NCBI RefSeq assembly: GCF_004364175.1
Contig: NZ_SNZW01000016.1
Span: 157,133-221,132 of the forward strand
Length of the DNA stretch: 64,000 nucleotides
DNA from: Maribacter caenipelagi
GTDB taxonomy: Bacteria; Bacteroidota; Bacteroidia; Flavobacteriales; Flavobacteriaceae
Direction of reading: 5' to 3'
In this document: piece by piece, positions 17,332-25,572 of the stretch
Numbering within the stretch: the stretch's first letter is position 1
Layout of the letters: each line of letters begins with the position of its first letter
Notes under the pieces: model-generated
The model's database searches: none
Seen by the model: only the letters and a program-made list of their open reading frames with translations
What the model was told of the DNA's origin: nothing
Program-made: the position numbers and the translations under genes

Positions 17332-17799
17332 AAGTAGGTAAATTGCTTTTGAATTAAAAAAAATACTATTTGGGTTACAATAATAATCTATTAATTTAAT
17401 TAGTCGATGAAATAACCAATATTTTCGATGAACTGCACATGTTGTTTTGGGGTACCTGATGTTCAACGTTGTATGTCATATTTTATTTCTTGATATTTTA
17501 CTTTTTCTTTTAAAGTTAAACCGACTTTTTAATGTTAGATTTTTATTTATAACCTTATGGTTACGTAATTATAAAGACGATTGGATGTTTTTAATCGATG
17601 AAACGCACCATTTTTCTAAATAAATCGTTGAAATACCACTTTTAAAAACAATTTACATGATAATTACATTAAATAATTGATTCTATTGCTTGTTTTTTTA
17701 ATTCGAAAATTATTGATAATAAACAATCAAAAACCATTAATTTCTTTGAAAAATTTTAAATGCATAAATTTTTTAATATGATATTTTATCCTAGGAGGG
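17332..17799. other. Long intergenic region upstream of the lyase gene
   Basis: No credible gene is seen. The stretch is AT-rich and contains four copies of a CGATGAA-type motif (described separately), presumably in the control region of the lyase gene. The in-frame upstream ATG at 17466 would make a 45-residue extension in front of a perfect lipoprotein signal, so I treat this DNA as non-coding. Confidence 0.6.
17405..17639 (-). promoter_or_regulatory. Four direct repeats of a TTCATCGA-type motif (candidate operator)
   Basis: On the + strand the copies are CGATGAAATAACC (17405), CGATGAACTGCAC (17426), CGATGAAACGCACC (17596) and CGTTGAAATACCAC (17626). All four face the same way. The first two are 21 bp apart (two helical turns) and the last two are 30 bp apart. 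Read towards the lyase gene they are GTGnnnTTCATCG-like boxes, 74-308 bp before its ATG. The spacing recalls direct-repeat operators such as those of LytTR regulators, but the binding protein is unknown. Confidence 0.45.
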
Positions 17800-18345
17800 T
17801 AAATGCCTTGAGGCTTGCTTCGCGTGAAAAAAAAATAGTAATTTTTGAGCTTGAGCTCAAGTAAACACCTTCACAAAAGTCAAAATGCATCTTTGTTGCT
17901 GTATCATCTGGTATGTTCAACCAAGTATCGTCGTTTTGTATAAATTCCTAAAGTTAATCGAATACTGAAGAAGACTTGTATTGCAATTGAAGTTAGATAT
18001 GAAATACATTTTCTAGAAATAGGCGATGACAAAAATCACGTACATTTTCTTTTACAGAGTGTGCCGACTTATAGTCCTACGAAAATCATGAGAATAATAA
18101 AAGTATTACGGGAAGGGAGATTTTCGCTCAGGCTCCTGGCGTTAAAAGAGCTTTTTGGGGTGGAGCATTTTGGGGCAATGGCTTTTATATCAATACTGTT
18201 GGTAGGCACGGTAATGAAAAAATAATCGCCGCATATGTAAAAAATCAAGGTTCGGAAAAGGATTATGAGATTTTGCACAAAACTGATGATATTCGATTTA
18301 ACCTGTTCTAAATAAATGCCTCGGGGCTTGCCCCGAGGATTATTT
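17800..18345 (+). mobile_element. IS200/IS605-type element remnant
   Basis: A decayed tnpA lies between two related hairpins. The right hairpin (18319-18338, CCTCGGGG-CTTG-CCCCGAGG) is a perfect 8-bp stem with a 4-nt loop. The left one (17806-17824) is a damaged copy with the same CTTG loop. GTAAATGCC and TAAATGCC precede the two hairpins. Such subterminal hairpins are the recognition sites of single-strand IS200/IS605 transposition. Exact ends are approximate. Confidence 0.8.
17857..18311 (+). pseudogene. tnpA: IS200/IS605 tnpA (Y1 HUH transposase) remnant
   Basis: The pieced translation reads HKSQNASLLLYHLVCSTKYRR, a stop at 17941-17943, then LEIGDDKNHVHFLLQSVP (HUH motif codons 18037 and 18043) and YSPTKIMRIIK. 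After a -1 frameshift near 18099-18102 it resumes as ITGREIFAQ, FWGGAFWGNGFYINTVGRHGNE and YVKNQG, where the Tyr codon at 18234 is the catalytic Y1. The start codon is also lost (TCA where ATG is expected). The family is clear and the copy is dead. Confidence 0.88.
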
Positions 18346-18373
18346 ACTAAGTCTATATGTAAAATAGAATTTT

Positions 18374-19483
18374 TTAATCTAAAACCTTGTCAATTTGGGT
18401 TAGACTCCAATCAGAAATAATATGTTGTTTATTAATAGTATCTGAAATTACATTAAATTTTCCATCGTTAAACAAGGTAATTTTATGCGCTACAATATCG
18501 CTATATTGAAGATACTTTGTCCCATTAAAACAACAAGGGTCATACTTATTTAAAATTTGTAATTGACTTCTGTTTGCTCCTGTTGAACCAAGGATATACA
18601 TATCTAAGTAATTGATTTGGGATAGAAGTGGTTGGTAAGTTTGTTCAAAATCACCATAATTTTTTGAATATTCTTGAAATTTTATAAAAAGTGGTAAAGA
18701 ACCAGCAACAGGAAAACTATTCATGATTCTATTATCAGAAGCTGCCGCCAAGGTAGTTGTCCATCCCCCTCCACTAATGCCTATCATATTAATTTCTTTA
18801 AAATGAAACTTTTCAGAGTAATCAATCATTATTTTGACTGGATTTAAGAAATATTGAATAGGATTATTTAGATATTTTAATTCTTCGTGATTGTTGAGTT
18901 GTACTTTACCTAAATTTTCAATATTTACAATTGGATTATTGTTAGGTCCATCAAGCGGCATTGAAAAGGCGTAAATTGTGAAACCCTTTTCTAAAAAGTG
19001 TGAAATTGTATTCTTACCTAATAAAAAGTCACCATCATGCCCTTGATGATAAAGTATTAGTCTGCTGTTATTATTTTTGGGATGGAAAATATAACCTACA
19101 GACTGAATATTATATTTTTGCGTTATATTAAATTCTTCAATCTTTTCAAGATTTTTTAAATCAGAGTAATTATCATCTATTATTTTATTTATAATCGGAT
19201 TTATATTTTGTATTAATGAATCCTCGCCATATATAAGATTTCTTAATATTGATTGAATAGAATCTCTGTTAGAATTATTTACATGTATTAAGTTTTCAAT
19301 TGACTTAGGATTATACTCAAATTCGGATATAGGATAGTCAAACTTTTCCTCTGTTCCGTCTTGTAACTGTTTCAAATAATTGTATGGAAATAATTGATAT
19401 TTTCCAATTAGAATGCCATAAGCTAGACAGATTAGAATTAAAGAAAAAAAGAAGAATACCTTTAATATTTTTTTAAAAATCAT
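18374..19483 (-). CDS. Membrane-anchored alpha/beta hydrolase
   Basis: The 369-residue protein has one N-terminal membrane segment (residues 7-27) and then a probably periplasmic alpha/beta-hydrolase domain. The nucleophile elbow is GISGGGW near residue 240, and an oxyanion-side LYHQGHDGDF strand-loop precedes it. Acid and histidine residues are not assigned with certainty. Its ATG overlaps the stop of the upstream GT2 gene by one base (TAATG). This places it in the polysaccharide unit, where a carbohydrate esterase role (deacetylation, or repair of O-acetyl groups) would fit. Substrate is unknown. Confidence 0.65.
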   Translation of the reverse strand: MIFKKILKVFFFFSLILICLAYGILIGKYQLFPYNYLKQLQDGTEEKFDYPISEFEYNPKSIENLIHVNNSNRDSIQSILRNLIYGEDSLIQNINPIINKIIDDNYSDLKNLEKIEEFNITQKYNIQSVGYIFHPKNNNSRLILYHQGHDGDFLLGKNTISHFLEKGFTIYAFSMPLDGPNNNPIVNIENLGKVQLNNHEELKYLNNPIQYFLNPVKIMIDYSEKFHFKEINMIGISGGGWTTTLAAASDNRIMNSFPVAGSLPLFIKFQEYSKNYGDFEQTYQPLLSQINYLDMYILGSTGANRSQLQILNKYDPCCFNGTKYLQYSDIVAHKITLFNDGKFNVISDTINKQHIISDWSLTQIDKVLD

Positions 19484-20385
19484 TATTTTTTTAATTTAAA
19501 CTTCATTAATAAATGCTTCGGTAGCTTATATAGAAAAAGAATTAAAACAATAATTTTTTTCAATCCCCTCAGTCTTAATTTTTTATCTGTATATTTTAGA
19601 GATGAACGAATATAGCTGAAAGCCATTTCTTGATAATAATTATATTTTAAGATGTCTTTTATTTTACCATCATTAATTTCAAAAAAGGAACTGTAGTAAA
19701 CTCTTTTTAAGATTTTTAATTGGGATTTCTTTTGATGACTAATACCTTCAGAATTATGGAAATAAGTTCTATGTATTAAATTAACACAAAGAAAATCATA
19801 ATCTTTATTAATTCTATTCCAACTAATACTTGGACTAACTCTAGAATTAGGGTTAGTGTATTTTTTATATTTACGTAAAACATCTGTTCTCCAACTATGC
19901 CATTTTTCACCTTCTATATTTTTTTTTCTTAACAATACACGTTCATTGAATCCAACCTGCCAGAAATTTTTCGGCCATTTTTCTCCAATTAAGTTATTTT
20001 GTTCATCTTTTGTTAAAGTCCAAATTGATCCAATTTTCTCAGGATTAATGCCTCTGTCTATCACATCCCATAAATGTTTCAGATCTGAAAGTGTACTTTC
20101 TGAAAAAGTGTCATCAGCATCAGCATTTATAGTTATTGGTCTTTTGCATAAATCAATACCGTAATTGATGCATGAAGCCTTACCTTGATTTCTAGGCATT
20201 TTATAATAGATTATTTCAATATTACTTTTACTCTTCCAAAGGTTTATTAATTCCTCTGTATTATCAGTACTTGCGTCATCTATAACTATCCACTCAAAAT
20301 CTAGATAGGTTTGAGAATTTAAGGATTCGTAAACCCTATGAATTAAATTTTCACAGTTATAGGTTGTTGTTAAAATACTAAACAT
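19483..20385 (-). CDS. Glycosyltransferase family 2
   Basis: The 300-residue GT-A enzyme starts FSILTTTYNCENLIHRVYESL and has WIVIDDASTDNTEEL near residue 35 and NADADDTFSE near residue 90, the metal- and nucleotide-binding DxD region. No multi-span membrane domain follows, so it probably works on the lipid-linked oligosaccharide in the cytoplasm. It is translationally coupled to the hydrolase and lies 14 bp after the flippase gene. Linkage and donor are unknown. Confidence 0.88.
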   Translation of the reverse strand: MFSILTTTYNCENLIHRVYESLNSQTYLDFEWIVIDDASTDNTEELINLWKSKSNIEIIYYKMPRNQGKASCINYGIDLCKRPITINADADDTFSESTLSDLKHLWDVIDRGINPEKIGSIWTLTKDEQNNLIGEKWPKNFWQVGFNERVLLRKKNIEGEKWHSWRTDVLRKYKKYTNPNSRVSPSISWNRINKDYDFLCVNLIHRTYFHNSEGISHQKKSQLKILKRVYYSSFFEINDGKIKDILKYNYYQEMAFSYIRSSLKYTDKKLRLRGLKKIIVLILFLYKLPKHLLMKFKLKK

Positions 20386-20399
20386 ATATAGTTTTTTAA

Positions 20400-21938
20400 T
20401 TATTTTTTAAAAAATTGATTTTTAAGTCTTTTAAGCACAGCTCTGTAATAAGAACTACCGCTGTATAAACAAGTTATATAGCAAATACCCGTTATTAATA
20501 TTATCTTAATGGTTGAAATCATTAAGTCAATGAAGTCATGAAATTTTAGATTAAAAAATTGATCGGTTATAAATTTGGAACTTAAAAAAGCTAGTGAGGC
20601 AAGTATCATTAATTTTATAAAACCTAATATGTAGCCAGCGATTGGTTTTTTAAATCCATCTCGGTAAACATAATAAGGTCTCCAGATGGCAACAATAAAA
20701 AACAAACTAACATTTGTTCCGAGCAATATTCCAATTAGACCATATTTTTTTGCAAATAAAATTGATATTATTAGGTTAAGAATTCCTTCAGTAATTGGAG
20801 CCCAGGTATCATCATATAAGCCATAAGCTTGTTTAAATGCTTCTATTGGATTTACGATTTGTTTAATAAAAAATATTGAACAAAATAAAGCTACAACTAT
20901 TGGGTTAAGTATATATTCTTTACCTAACCATAACTCAATAAATGGATTTATTAATAAAATTATACAACTAACAGTAAAGCCGCCGATAAAAAATCTTAAA
21001 GCCATCATTTCCCATAATACTTGATGAATTGATTTCTCGTTATTTTCAGCAACCAAATTACCAACGCTAGCTTTACTGCCTGCAAATAGTTTTTCAACTA
21101 AAGTTCCAATGTTTAAAATTATTAATTGATAATTACCGAAAAAAGCAACACTTTGAGCATTTATAAAATAGAAAATTAATATATTATCTGTTCCAGAATT
21201 TAGAAAGCCACCTAATTTATGTATACTTATTTGTTTTATTTTAGCTAGTAATAAAATTCTATTTTCGAAATCGATTCTCTTATTTAAAGAAAGAAAATTT
21301 AGTTCAAGCCATGGATACATTTTTTTAACTTTTTTTCTAATTATTATAGAGAATAGTGAACTTGATATCCATTCTAAAGATATCCATATAATAAAATTTT
21401 GAAAAAAGTAAACGGAAAGTGCTTGTAGAACTATTTTTGAAATTGCAAAACTTTGGTAATACTTTGAAATTACGTAATCTTTTTGGTCAGCTTGTATTAA
21501 AAATATATGATAGTTAAAAAAATATCCTAAAATAGAGCTAAATAAAAATGTATAAAATGCATAATATATTATGCCTATATTTATGTAAGATTCATTAAAG
21601 ATGAGCGGAAAAAAAAATGATAATATAAGTCCTGCAATTATAACTATTATTCCAATTTTTTTATAAAGATTTCCGACAAATTGTATAATTAAATTTATTT
21701 CTTTATAATCTTTTTTAAATATTGGTTTGTACAAAGCAAAACCTATTGCAGACCCGATACCTAGTTCAGCAAGGTTTAAGAAGCCTAAAAAACTTTGTAA
21801 AGTTGAAGTTGTACCTATGAATTCATCACCTAGATTCTCTAAAAATATTTTCCTAGAGAAAAACTGAACTAATATAAATATAACGTGGAATAAAACACCA
21901 ATTTTTGCATTCTTTATCGTATTAGATAATCTAGACAT
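20400..21938 (-). CDS. Wzx-like polysaccharide flippase
   Basis: The 512-residue protein has about 12-14 hydrophobic helices in the pattern of the PST/MATE-type polysaccharide transporters (Polysacc_synt). It starts MSRLSNTIKNAKIG and has a conserved cytoplasmic-edge LAELGIGSAIGFALYKPIF early. It would flip undecaprenyl-linked repeat units across the inner membrane for the Wzy polymerase at 12946. It sits between two GT2 genes in one tight unit. Confidence 0.87.
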   Translation of the reverse strand: MSRLSNTIKNAKIGVLFHVIFILVQFFSRKIFLENLGDEFIGTTSTLQSFLGFLNLAELGIGSAIGFALYKPIFKKDYKEINLIIQFVGNLYKKIGIIVIIAGLILSFFFPLIFNESYINIGIIYYAFYTFLFSSILGYFFNYHIFLIQADQKDYVISKYYQSFAISKIVLQALSVYFFQNFIIWISLEWISSSLFSIIIRKKVKKMYPWLELNFLSLNKRIDFENRILLLAKIKQISIHKLGGFLNSGTDNILIFYFINAQSVAFFGNYQLIILNIGTLVEKLFAGSKASVGNLVAENNEKSIHQVLWEMMALRFFIGGFTVSCIILLINPFIELWLGKEYILNPIVVALFCSIFFIKQIVNPIEAFKQAYGLYDDTWAPITEGILNLIISILFAKKYGLIGILLGTNVSLFFIVAIWRPYYVYRDGFKKPIAGYILGFIKLMILASLAFLSSKFITDQFFNLKFHDFIDLMISTIKIILITGICYITCLYSGSSYYRAVLKRLKNQFFKK

Positions 21939-21939
21939 T

Positions 21940-22956
21940 TTAGAATCTTTGTTTGTATTTTATTCTTAATTCATTTATTTGGAGGAAAAATTTATAAATA
22001 ATTATGGGGGTATAATTCACTAACAATGCCTTATACCAAACAAAATCATGCTTAATATTCATACCATTTGCAATCTTAAATTGAGAAATAACTTCTTTTT
22101 TAAACTTTTTCCTATATGAATTATTAATATCTAAATCTCCATGAAGCAAAATTCTTTGATAGTGATATATTAAACCTCTTAAAAGCAGGTAGTTGGCTCT
22201 TTTTTTAATTTCTAAGTTATATTTTTTTGTTTCTGAAACGGGATAAAACAACGCATCTTTTGCAGCTATTTTTTTTAAACTGTATGGACTTCTAGTAATA
22301 CTAATGTTTTCGGTATTATATACATATAAAGGCTCTCTTATGCAACCTTGTTTATCTATTTTATTTATGCAATCTATTGTGAAAAAGACATCTTCACTAA
22401 TTTTGCCAGGTATGAAATACAAATTATTTAATAGCTCTTTTTTGTAAATTCTTCTCCAAACTGAAAAATTAGTTTCTTGTAACAATCTAAACATTGCTTC
22501 CGATTGAGACTCAATAAAAGACAAATATGTATGATTGTTATCTTCCTTCTTTAAATCTTGGCTTTTGATGACGCCACACTCAACCATACTTAGATTATTT
22601 GCAATTGCAAATTGCAAAAGCTGTTCTATCATATTTGGTTTTAACCAGTCGTCACTATCAACGAAGGTGATAAAATCACCAGAACAATGTTTTAATCCGG
22701 CGTTTCTAGCTACGCTTAAACCTCCATTAACTTGATTAATTAAGTTAACAATTTTAAATTGACTCCTAAAATATTCACATATGTCTCCACTAGAATCAGT
22801 AGACCCGTCATTAACTAAAATGATTTCTAAGTTATTGTAAGTTTGATTTAGAATGCTGTTAATACATCTTTCCAAATAATCTTTTACATTATATACGGGT
22901 ACAATAACGGATACTAGTGGTGAATTATGTTTTGATTCTATTATTTTTTCTGGCAT
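21940..22956 (-). CDS. Glycosyltransferase family 2
   Basis: The 338-residue GT-A enzyme has VSVIVPVYNVKDYLERCINSI, EIILVNDGSTDSSGDIC near residue 50 and FVDSDDWLKPNMIEQ near residue 100 (DxD). The C-terminal half lacks membrane helices and is rich in basic residues, typical of soluble capsule GT2 enzymes. It abuts the flippase gene (1 bp gap) and is the first gene after the nucleotide-sugar dehydrogenase. Specificity is not readable. Confidence 0.9.
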   Translation of the reverse strand: MPEKIIESKHNSPLVSVIVPVYNVKDYLERCINSILNQTYNNLEIILVNDGSTDSSGDICEYFRSQFKIVNLINQVNGGLSVARNAGLKHCSGDFITFVDSDDWLKPNMIEQLLQFAIANNLSMVECGVIKSQDLKKEDNNHTYLSFIESQSEAMFRLLQETNFSVWRRIYKKELLNNLYFIPGKISEDVFFTIDCINKIDKQGCIREPLYVYNTENISITRSPYSLKKIAAKDALFYPVSETKKYNLEIKKRANYLLLRGLIYHYQRILLHGDLDINNSYRKKFKKEVISQFKIANGMNIKHDFVWYKALLVNYTPIIIYKFFLQINELRIKYKQRF

Positions 22957-22991
22957 AATCCAAGTTGATGTTTTTATGGGAGGTTAAATTT

Positions 22992-24272
22992 TTATAACCT
23001 AGCGTCTACATCTTTTGTAAGAATGCCTTTAACGTCGTATAAGACACCATCTGGTTTCAATAGACTCTTTAATTCCATTTCTAAAAACTCTTTATGTGCT
23101 ACGGTTAAAACAATGGCATCGAATTTATTAGTAGGTAATTCTTTAACTACCTCCATTTTATATTCATGTGCTACTTCTTTTGCGGAGGCCCATGGATCAT
23201 AAATGGTTACATTGGTGCCGTAAGATTTTAAGTTACTGATAACATCTACCGCTTTTGTATTTCTAACATCGGGGCAGTTCTCTTTAAACGTAATGCCTAA
23301 GACCAGTATATTACTTCCTTTGATCTTAATATCTCTTTGAACCATCAATTTTATGACCTCTGAAGAAACGTATTTTCCCATGGTGTCGTTCATACGTCTA
23401 CCGGCCAAGATAATTTCTGGGTGATAACCAAATTCTTGTGCTTTTTGAGCTAAATAATAGGGATCAACTCCAATACAGTGACCACCTACCAAACCTGGTT
23501 TAAAAGGTAGAAAGTTCCACTTTGTCCCTGCGGCTTCTAAAACATCATGCGTATCAATACCCATTAAATTAAATATTTTTGCCAACTCATTGACAAAGGC
23601 AATATTAATATCGCGTTGCGAATTCTCTATTACCTTTGCAGCTTCCGCTACTTTAATAGTAGGTGCTAAATGGGTGCCGGCGGTAATGACCGATGCATAT
23701 AAGGCATCCACTTTCTTGCCAATTTCTGGTGTAGAACCAGAAGTGACTTTAAGTATTTTTTCTACGGTATGTTCTTTGTCACCCGGGTTGATACGTTCTG
23801 GCGAATAGCCGGCAAAAAAGTCTTGGTTGTATACCAAACCACTTTCTTTTTCTAATACCGGAATACATTCATCTTCTGTTACCCCAGGATATACGGTAGA
23901 TTCATAAATAACGGTATCTCCTTTCTTTAATACTTTACTTACAGTTTCAGAAGCTTTGTATAAAGGAGTTAAAATTGGTCTATTGGTACTGTCAACAGGT
24001 GTAGGTACGGTAACGATATAATAATTACAATCTGCGATATCCTCTAATTGGTTACTGCAAAATAAACCAGTTTCCATCTTTGGACCATCTTTTAGTACCG
24101 CTTGTAAAACGTCATCTTCAACCTCTAATGTGCTGTCATGACCTTTTCTAAGTTCCTCTATACGATCGGTATTAATGTCGAAACCTATAACGGGATATTT
24201 GGTTGCAAACAACCTAGCAAGTGGTAAGCCTACATAGCCTAAACCAATAATAGCAATTTTAATGTCTTTCAT
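22992..24272 (-). CDS. UDP-N-acetyl-D-hexosamine dehydrogenase (WbpO/TviB type)
   Basis: The 426-residue NAD-dependent nucleotide-sugar dehydrogenase has an N-terminal Rossmann domain (IAIIGLGYVGLPLA), a central domain with the catalytic Cys266 in LVGGHCIGVDPYYLA, and a C-terminal NAD-type domain with NILVLGITFKENCPDVRN. The sequence is of the UDP-GalNAc/UDP-GlcNAc 6-dehydrogenase subgroup (WbpO, TviB) and not of the UDP-glucose group. It would make UDP-GalNAcA together with the epimerase at 24456, matching the known WbpP-WbpO pair. A 100-bp heptamer array lies in its 5' region. Confidence 0.9.
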   Translation of the reverse strand: MKDIKIAIIGLGYVGLPLARLFATKYPVIGFDINTDRIEELRKGHDSTLEVEDDVLQAVLKDGPKMETGLFCSNQLEDIADCNYYIVTVPTPVDSTNRPILTPLYKASETVSKVLKKGDTVIYESTVYPGVTEDECIPVLEKESGLVYNQDFFAGYSPERINPGDKEHTVEKILKVTSGSTPEIGKKVDALYASVITAGTHLAPTIKVAEAAKVIENSQRDINIAFVNELAKIFNLMGIDTHDVLEAAGTKWNFLPFKPGLVGGHCIGVDPYYLAQKAQEFGYHPEIILAGRRMNDTMGKYVSSEVIKLMVQRDIKIKGSNILVLGITFKENCPDVRNTKAVDVISNLKSYGTNVTIYDPWASAKEVAHEYKMEVVKELPTNKFDAIVLTVAHKEFLEMELKSLLKPDGVLYDVKGILTKDVDARL

Positions 24273-24350
24273 AATCTTATTTCTTCGGTTATCAACAGTA
24301 ACCTTAATTTATTAGAGTGGTTGCGAAAGGCAACCATAATATTTATATTT

Positions 24351-24450
24351 TAACTCCTAACTCCTAACTCCTAACTCCTAACTCCTAACTCCTAACTCCT
24401 AACTCCTAACTCCTAACTCCTAACTCCTAACTCCTAACTCCTAACTCCTA
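24351..24450. repeat. Heptanucleotide tandem repeat, about 14 copies of TAACTCC
   Basis: The unit is repeated without interruption for 100 bp (14 full copies plus two bases). On the - strand, which is the coding direction of both neighbours, it reads GGAGTTA. It begins 5 bp after the epimerase stop and ends 78 bp before the dehydrogenase ATG. Such arrays can change copy number by slippage. The GG dinucleotide every 7 nt could also allow a weak two-layer G-quadruplex in the transcript. Confidence 0.95.
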
Positions 24451-24455
24451 GTATA

Positions 24456-25448
24456 TTACTTCAAATTCTCCCAATACCATTTCACCGCTTCTTTTAGTCC
24501 GGTTTTAATATCATACTGAGGGTCATAATGTAATAATTCTTTGGCTTTATCTACAGAAGCTAAGGAATGTGGTACATCACCAGCTCTTGTTGGCCCGTAA
24601 ACATTTTTCACTTCTTTAATTTTTGGGTCGTATTCCCCTAAATACTCTTTTAACAGTTCTGTTAATTCGTTTAAATCTGTTCGCTCACCGTAAGCGGTAT
24701 TATATACGGTATTCATAGCATTTTGGTTGTCGGAAACCATGGCGCGAACATTCATTTGAATAACGTTATCGATATAAGTGAAATCTCTTGAAAAAGAACC
24801 GTCACCATTAATGACAGGAGATTCATGCTTCATCAGTTGCATTACGAATTTTGGAATTACCGCGGCATAGGCTCCGTTGGGATCTTGTTTTCTGCCAAAA
24901 ACATTAAAATAGCGTAAACCTATTGTCTCTATACCATACGTTTTACTGAAGACATCTGCGTATAACTCATTAACATATTTTGTAATAGCATAGGGGGAGA
25001 GTGGTTTTCCTATGATATCCTCTACTTTGGGCATATTGGTAGAATCGCCATACGTAGAGGAGCTTGCTGCGTAAATAAATCGTTTTACTTTGGCATCACG
25101 TGCCGCAACCAGCATATTTAAAAAACCAGATACATTAACATCGTTACTGGTGATAGGGTCATTAATTGACCGTGGCACTGAACCTAGGGCAGCTTGATGT
25201 AAAATGTAATCTACACCTTCACATGCTTTTTGGCAATCGCTCAAATTTCTGATGTCACCTTCAATCAATTTGAACTTTGAATGATCTGCTAAAGGACCCA
25301 CGTTTTCACGCTTTCCGGTGGCAAAATTATCTAAACAAGTGACTTGATTGCCATTTTGTAATAAGGCGTTACACAGATTAGAACCAATAAAGCCGGCACC
25401 ACCTGTAACTAGAATGTGAAAATTTGAATTAAGATTGAATAAACTCAT
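24456..25448 (-). CDS. UDP-N-acetylglucosamine 4-epimerase (WbpP/TviC type)
   Basis: The 330-residue extended SDR has NAD motif VTGGAGFIGSNLC, a GSVPRS segment and the catalytic YAITKYVNEL (Tyr-x3-Lys), followed by RYFNVFGRKQDPNGAYAAVIP as in WbpP. It would interconvert UDP-GlcNAc and UDP-GalNAc ahead of the dehydrogenase. I start it at ATG 25448. The in-frame TTG at 25469 lies in a TATTTG promoter-like stretch and would add seven unconserved residues. Confidence 0.9.
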   Translation of the reverse strand: MSLFNLNSNFHILVTGGAGFIGSNLCNALLQNGNQVTCLDNFATGKRENVGPLADHSKFKLIEGDIRNLSDCQKACEGVDYILHQAALGSVPRSINDPITSNDVNVSGFLNMLVAARDAKVKRFIYAASSSTYGDSTNMPKVEDIIGKPLSPYAITKYVNELYADVFSKTYGIETIGLRYFNVFGRKQDPNGAYAAVIPKFVMQLMKHESPVINGDGSFSRDFTYIDNVIQMNVRAMVSDNQNAMNTVYNTAYGERTDLNELTELLKEYLGEYDPKIKEVKNVYGPTRAGDVPHSLASVDKAKELLHYDPQYDIKTGLKEAVKWYWENLK

Positions 25449-25505
25449 GAACTGTTTTTGAAATTGCAAATATGTTAATTAGAACTTTAAAACATCATTA
25501 TTATT

Positions 25506-25520
25506 ATATGAAATTCATAT
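25506..25520. promoter_or_regulatory. Inverted repeat ATATGAA-A-TTCATAT
   Basis: A perfect 7-bp inverted repeat around one base lies 58 bp upstream of the epimerase ATG and downstream of the acetylation genes. It may be an operator or only AT-rich chance; nothing else in the gap identifies it. Confidence 0.3.
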
Positions 25521-25572
25521 ATATTCGATGAATAATTTTTTTGATTTACTAATCTAAATTTTTATCTGTAGT

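Noticed and set aside
17332-17466. N-terminal extension of the lyase from the upstream ATG
   Set aside because: It would bury a clean lipoprotein signal behind 45 residues and cover two copies of the repeat motif.
18069-18278. Short - strand frame of 69 codons
   Set aside because: It is the reverse of the IS200 tnpA remnant, whose HUH and Y1 motifs read on the + strand.
24351-24450. CRISPR-like reading of the repeat array
   Set aside because: The unit is 7 bp with no spacers, and no cas genes are present.
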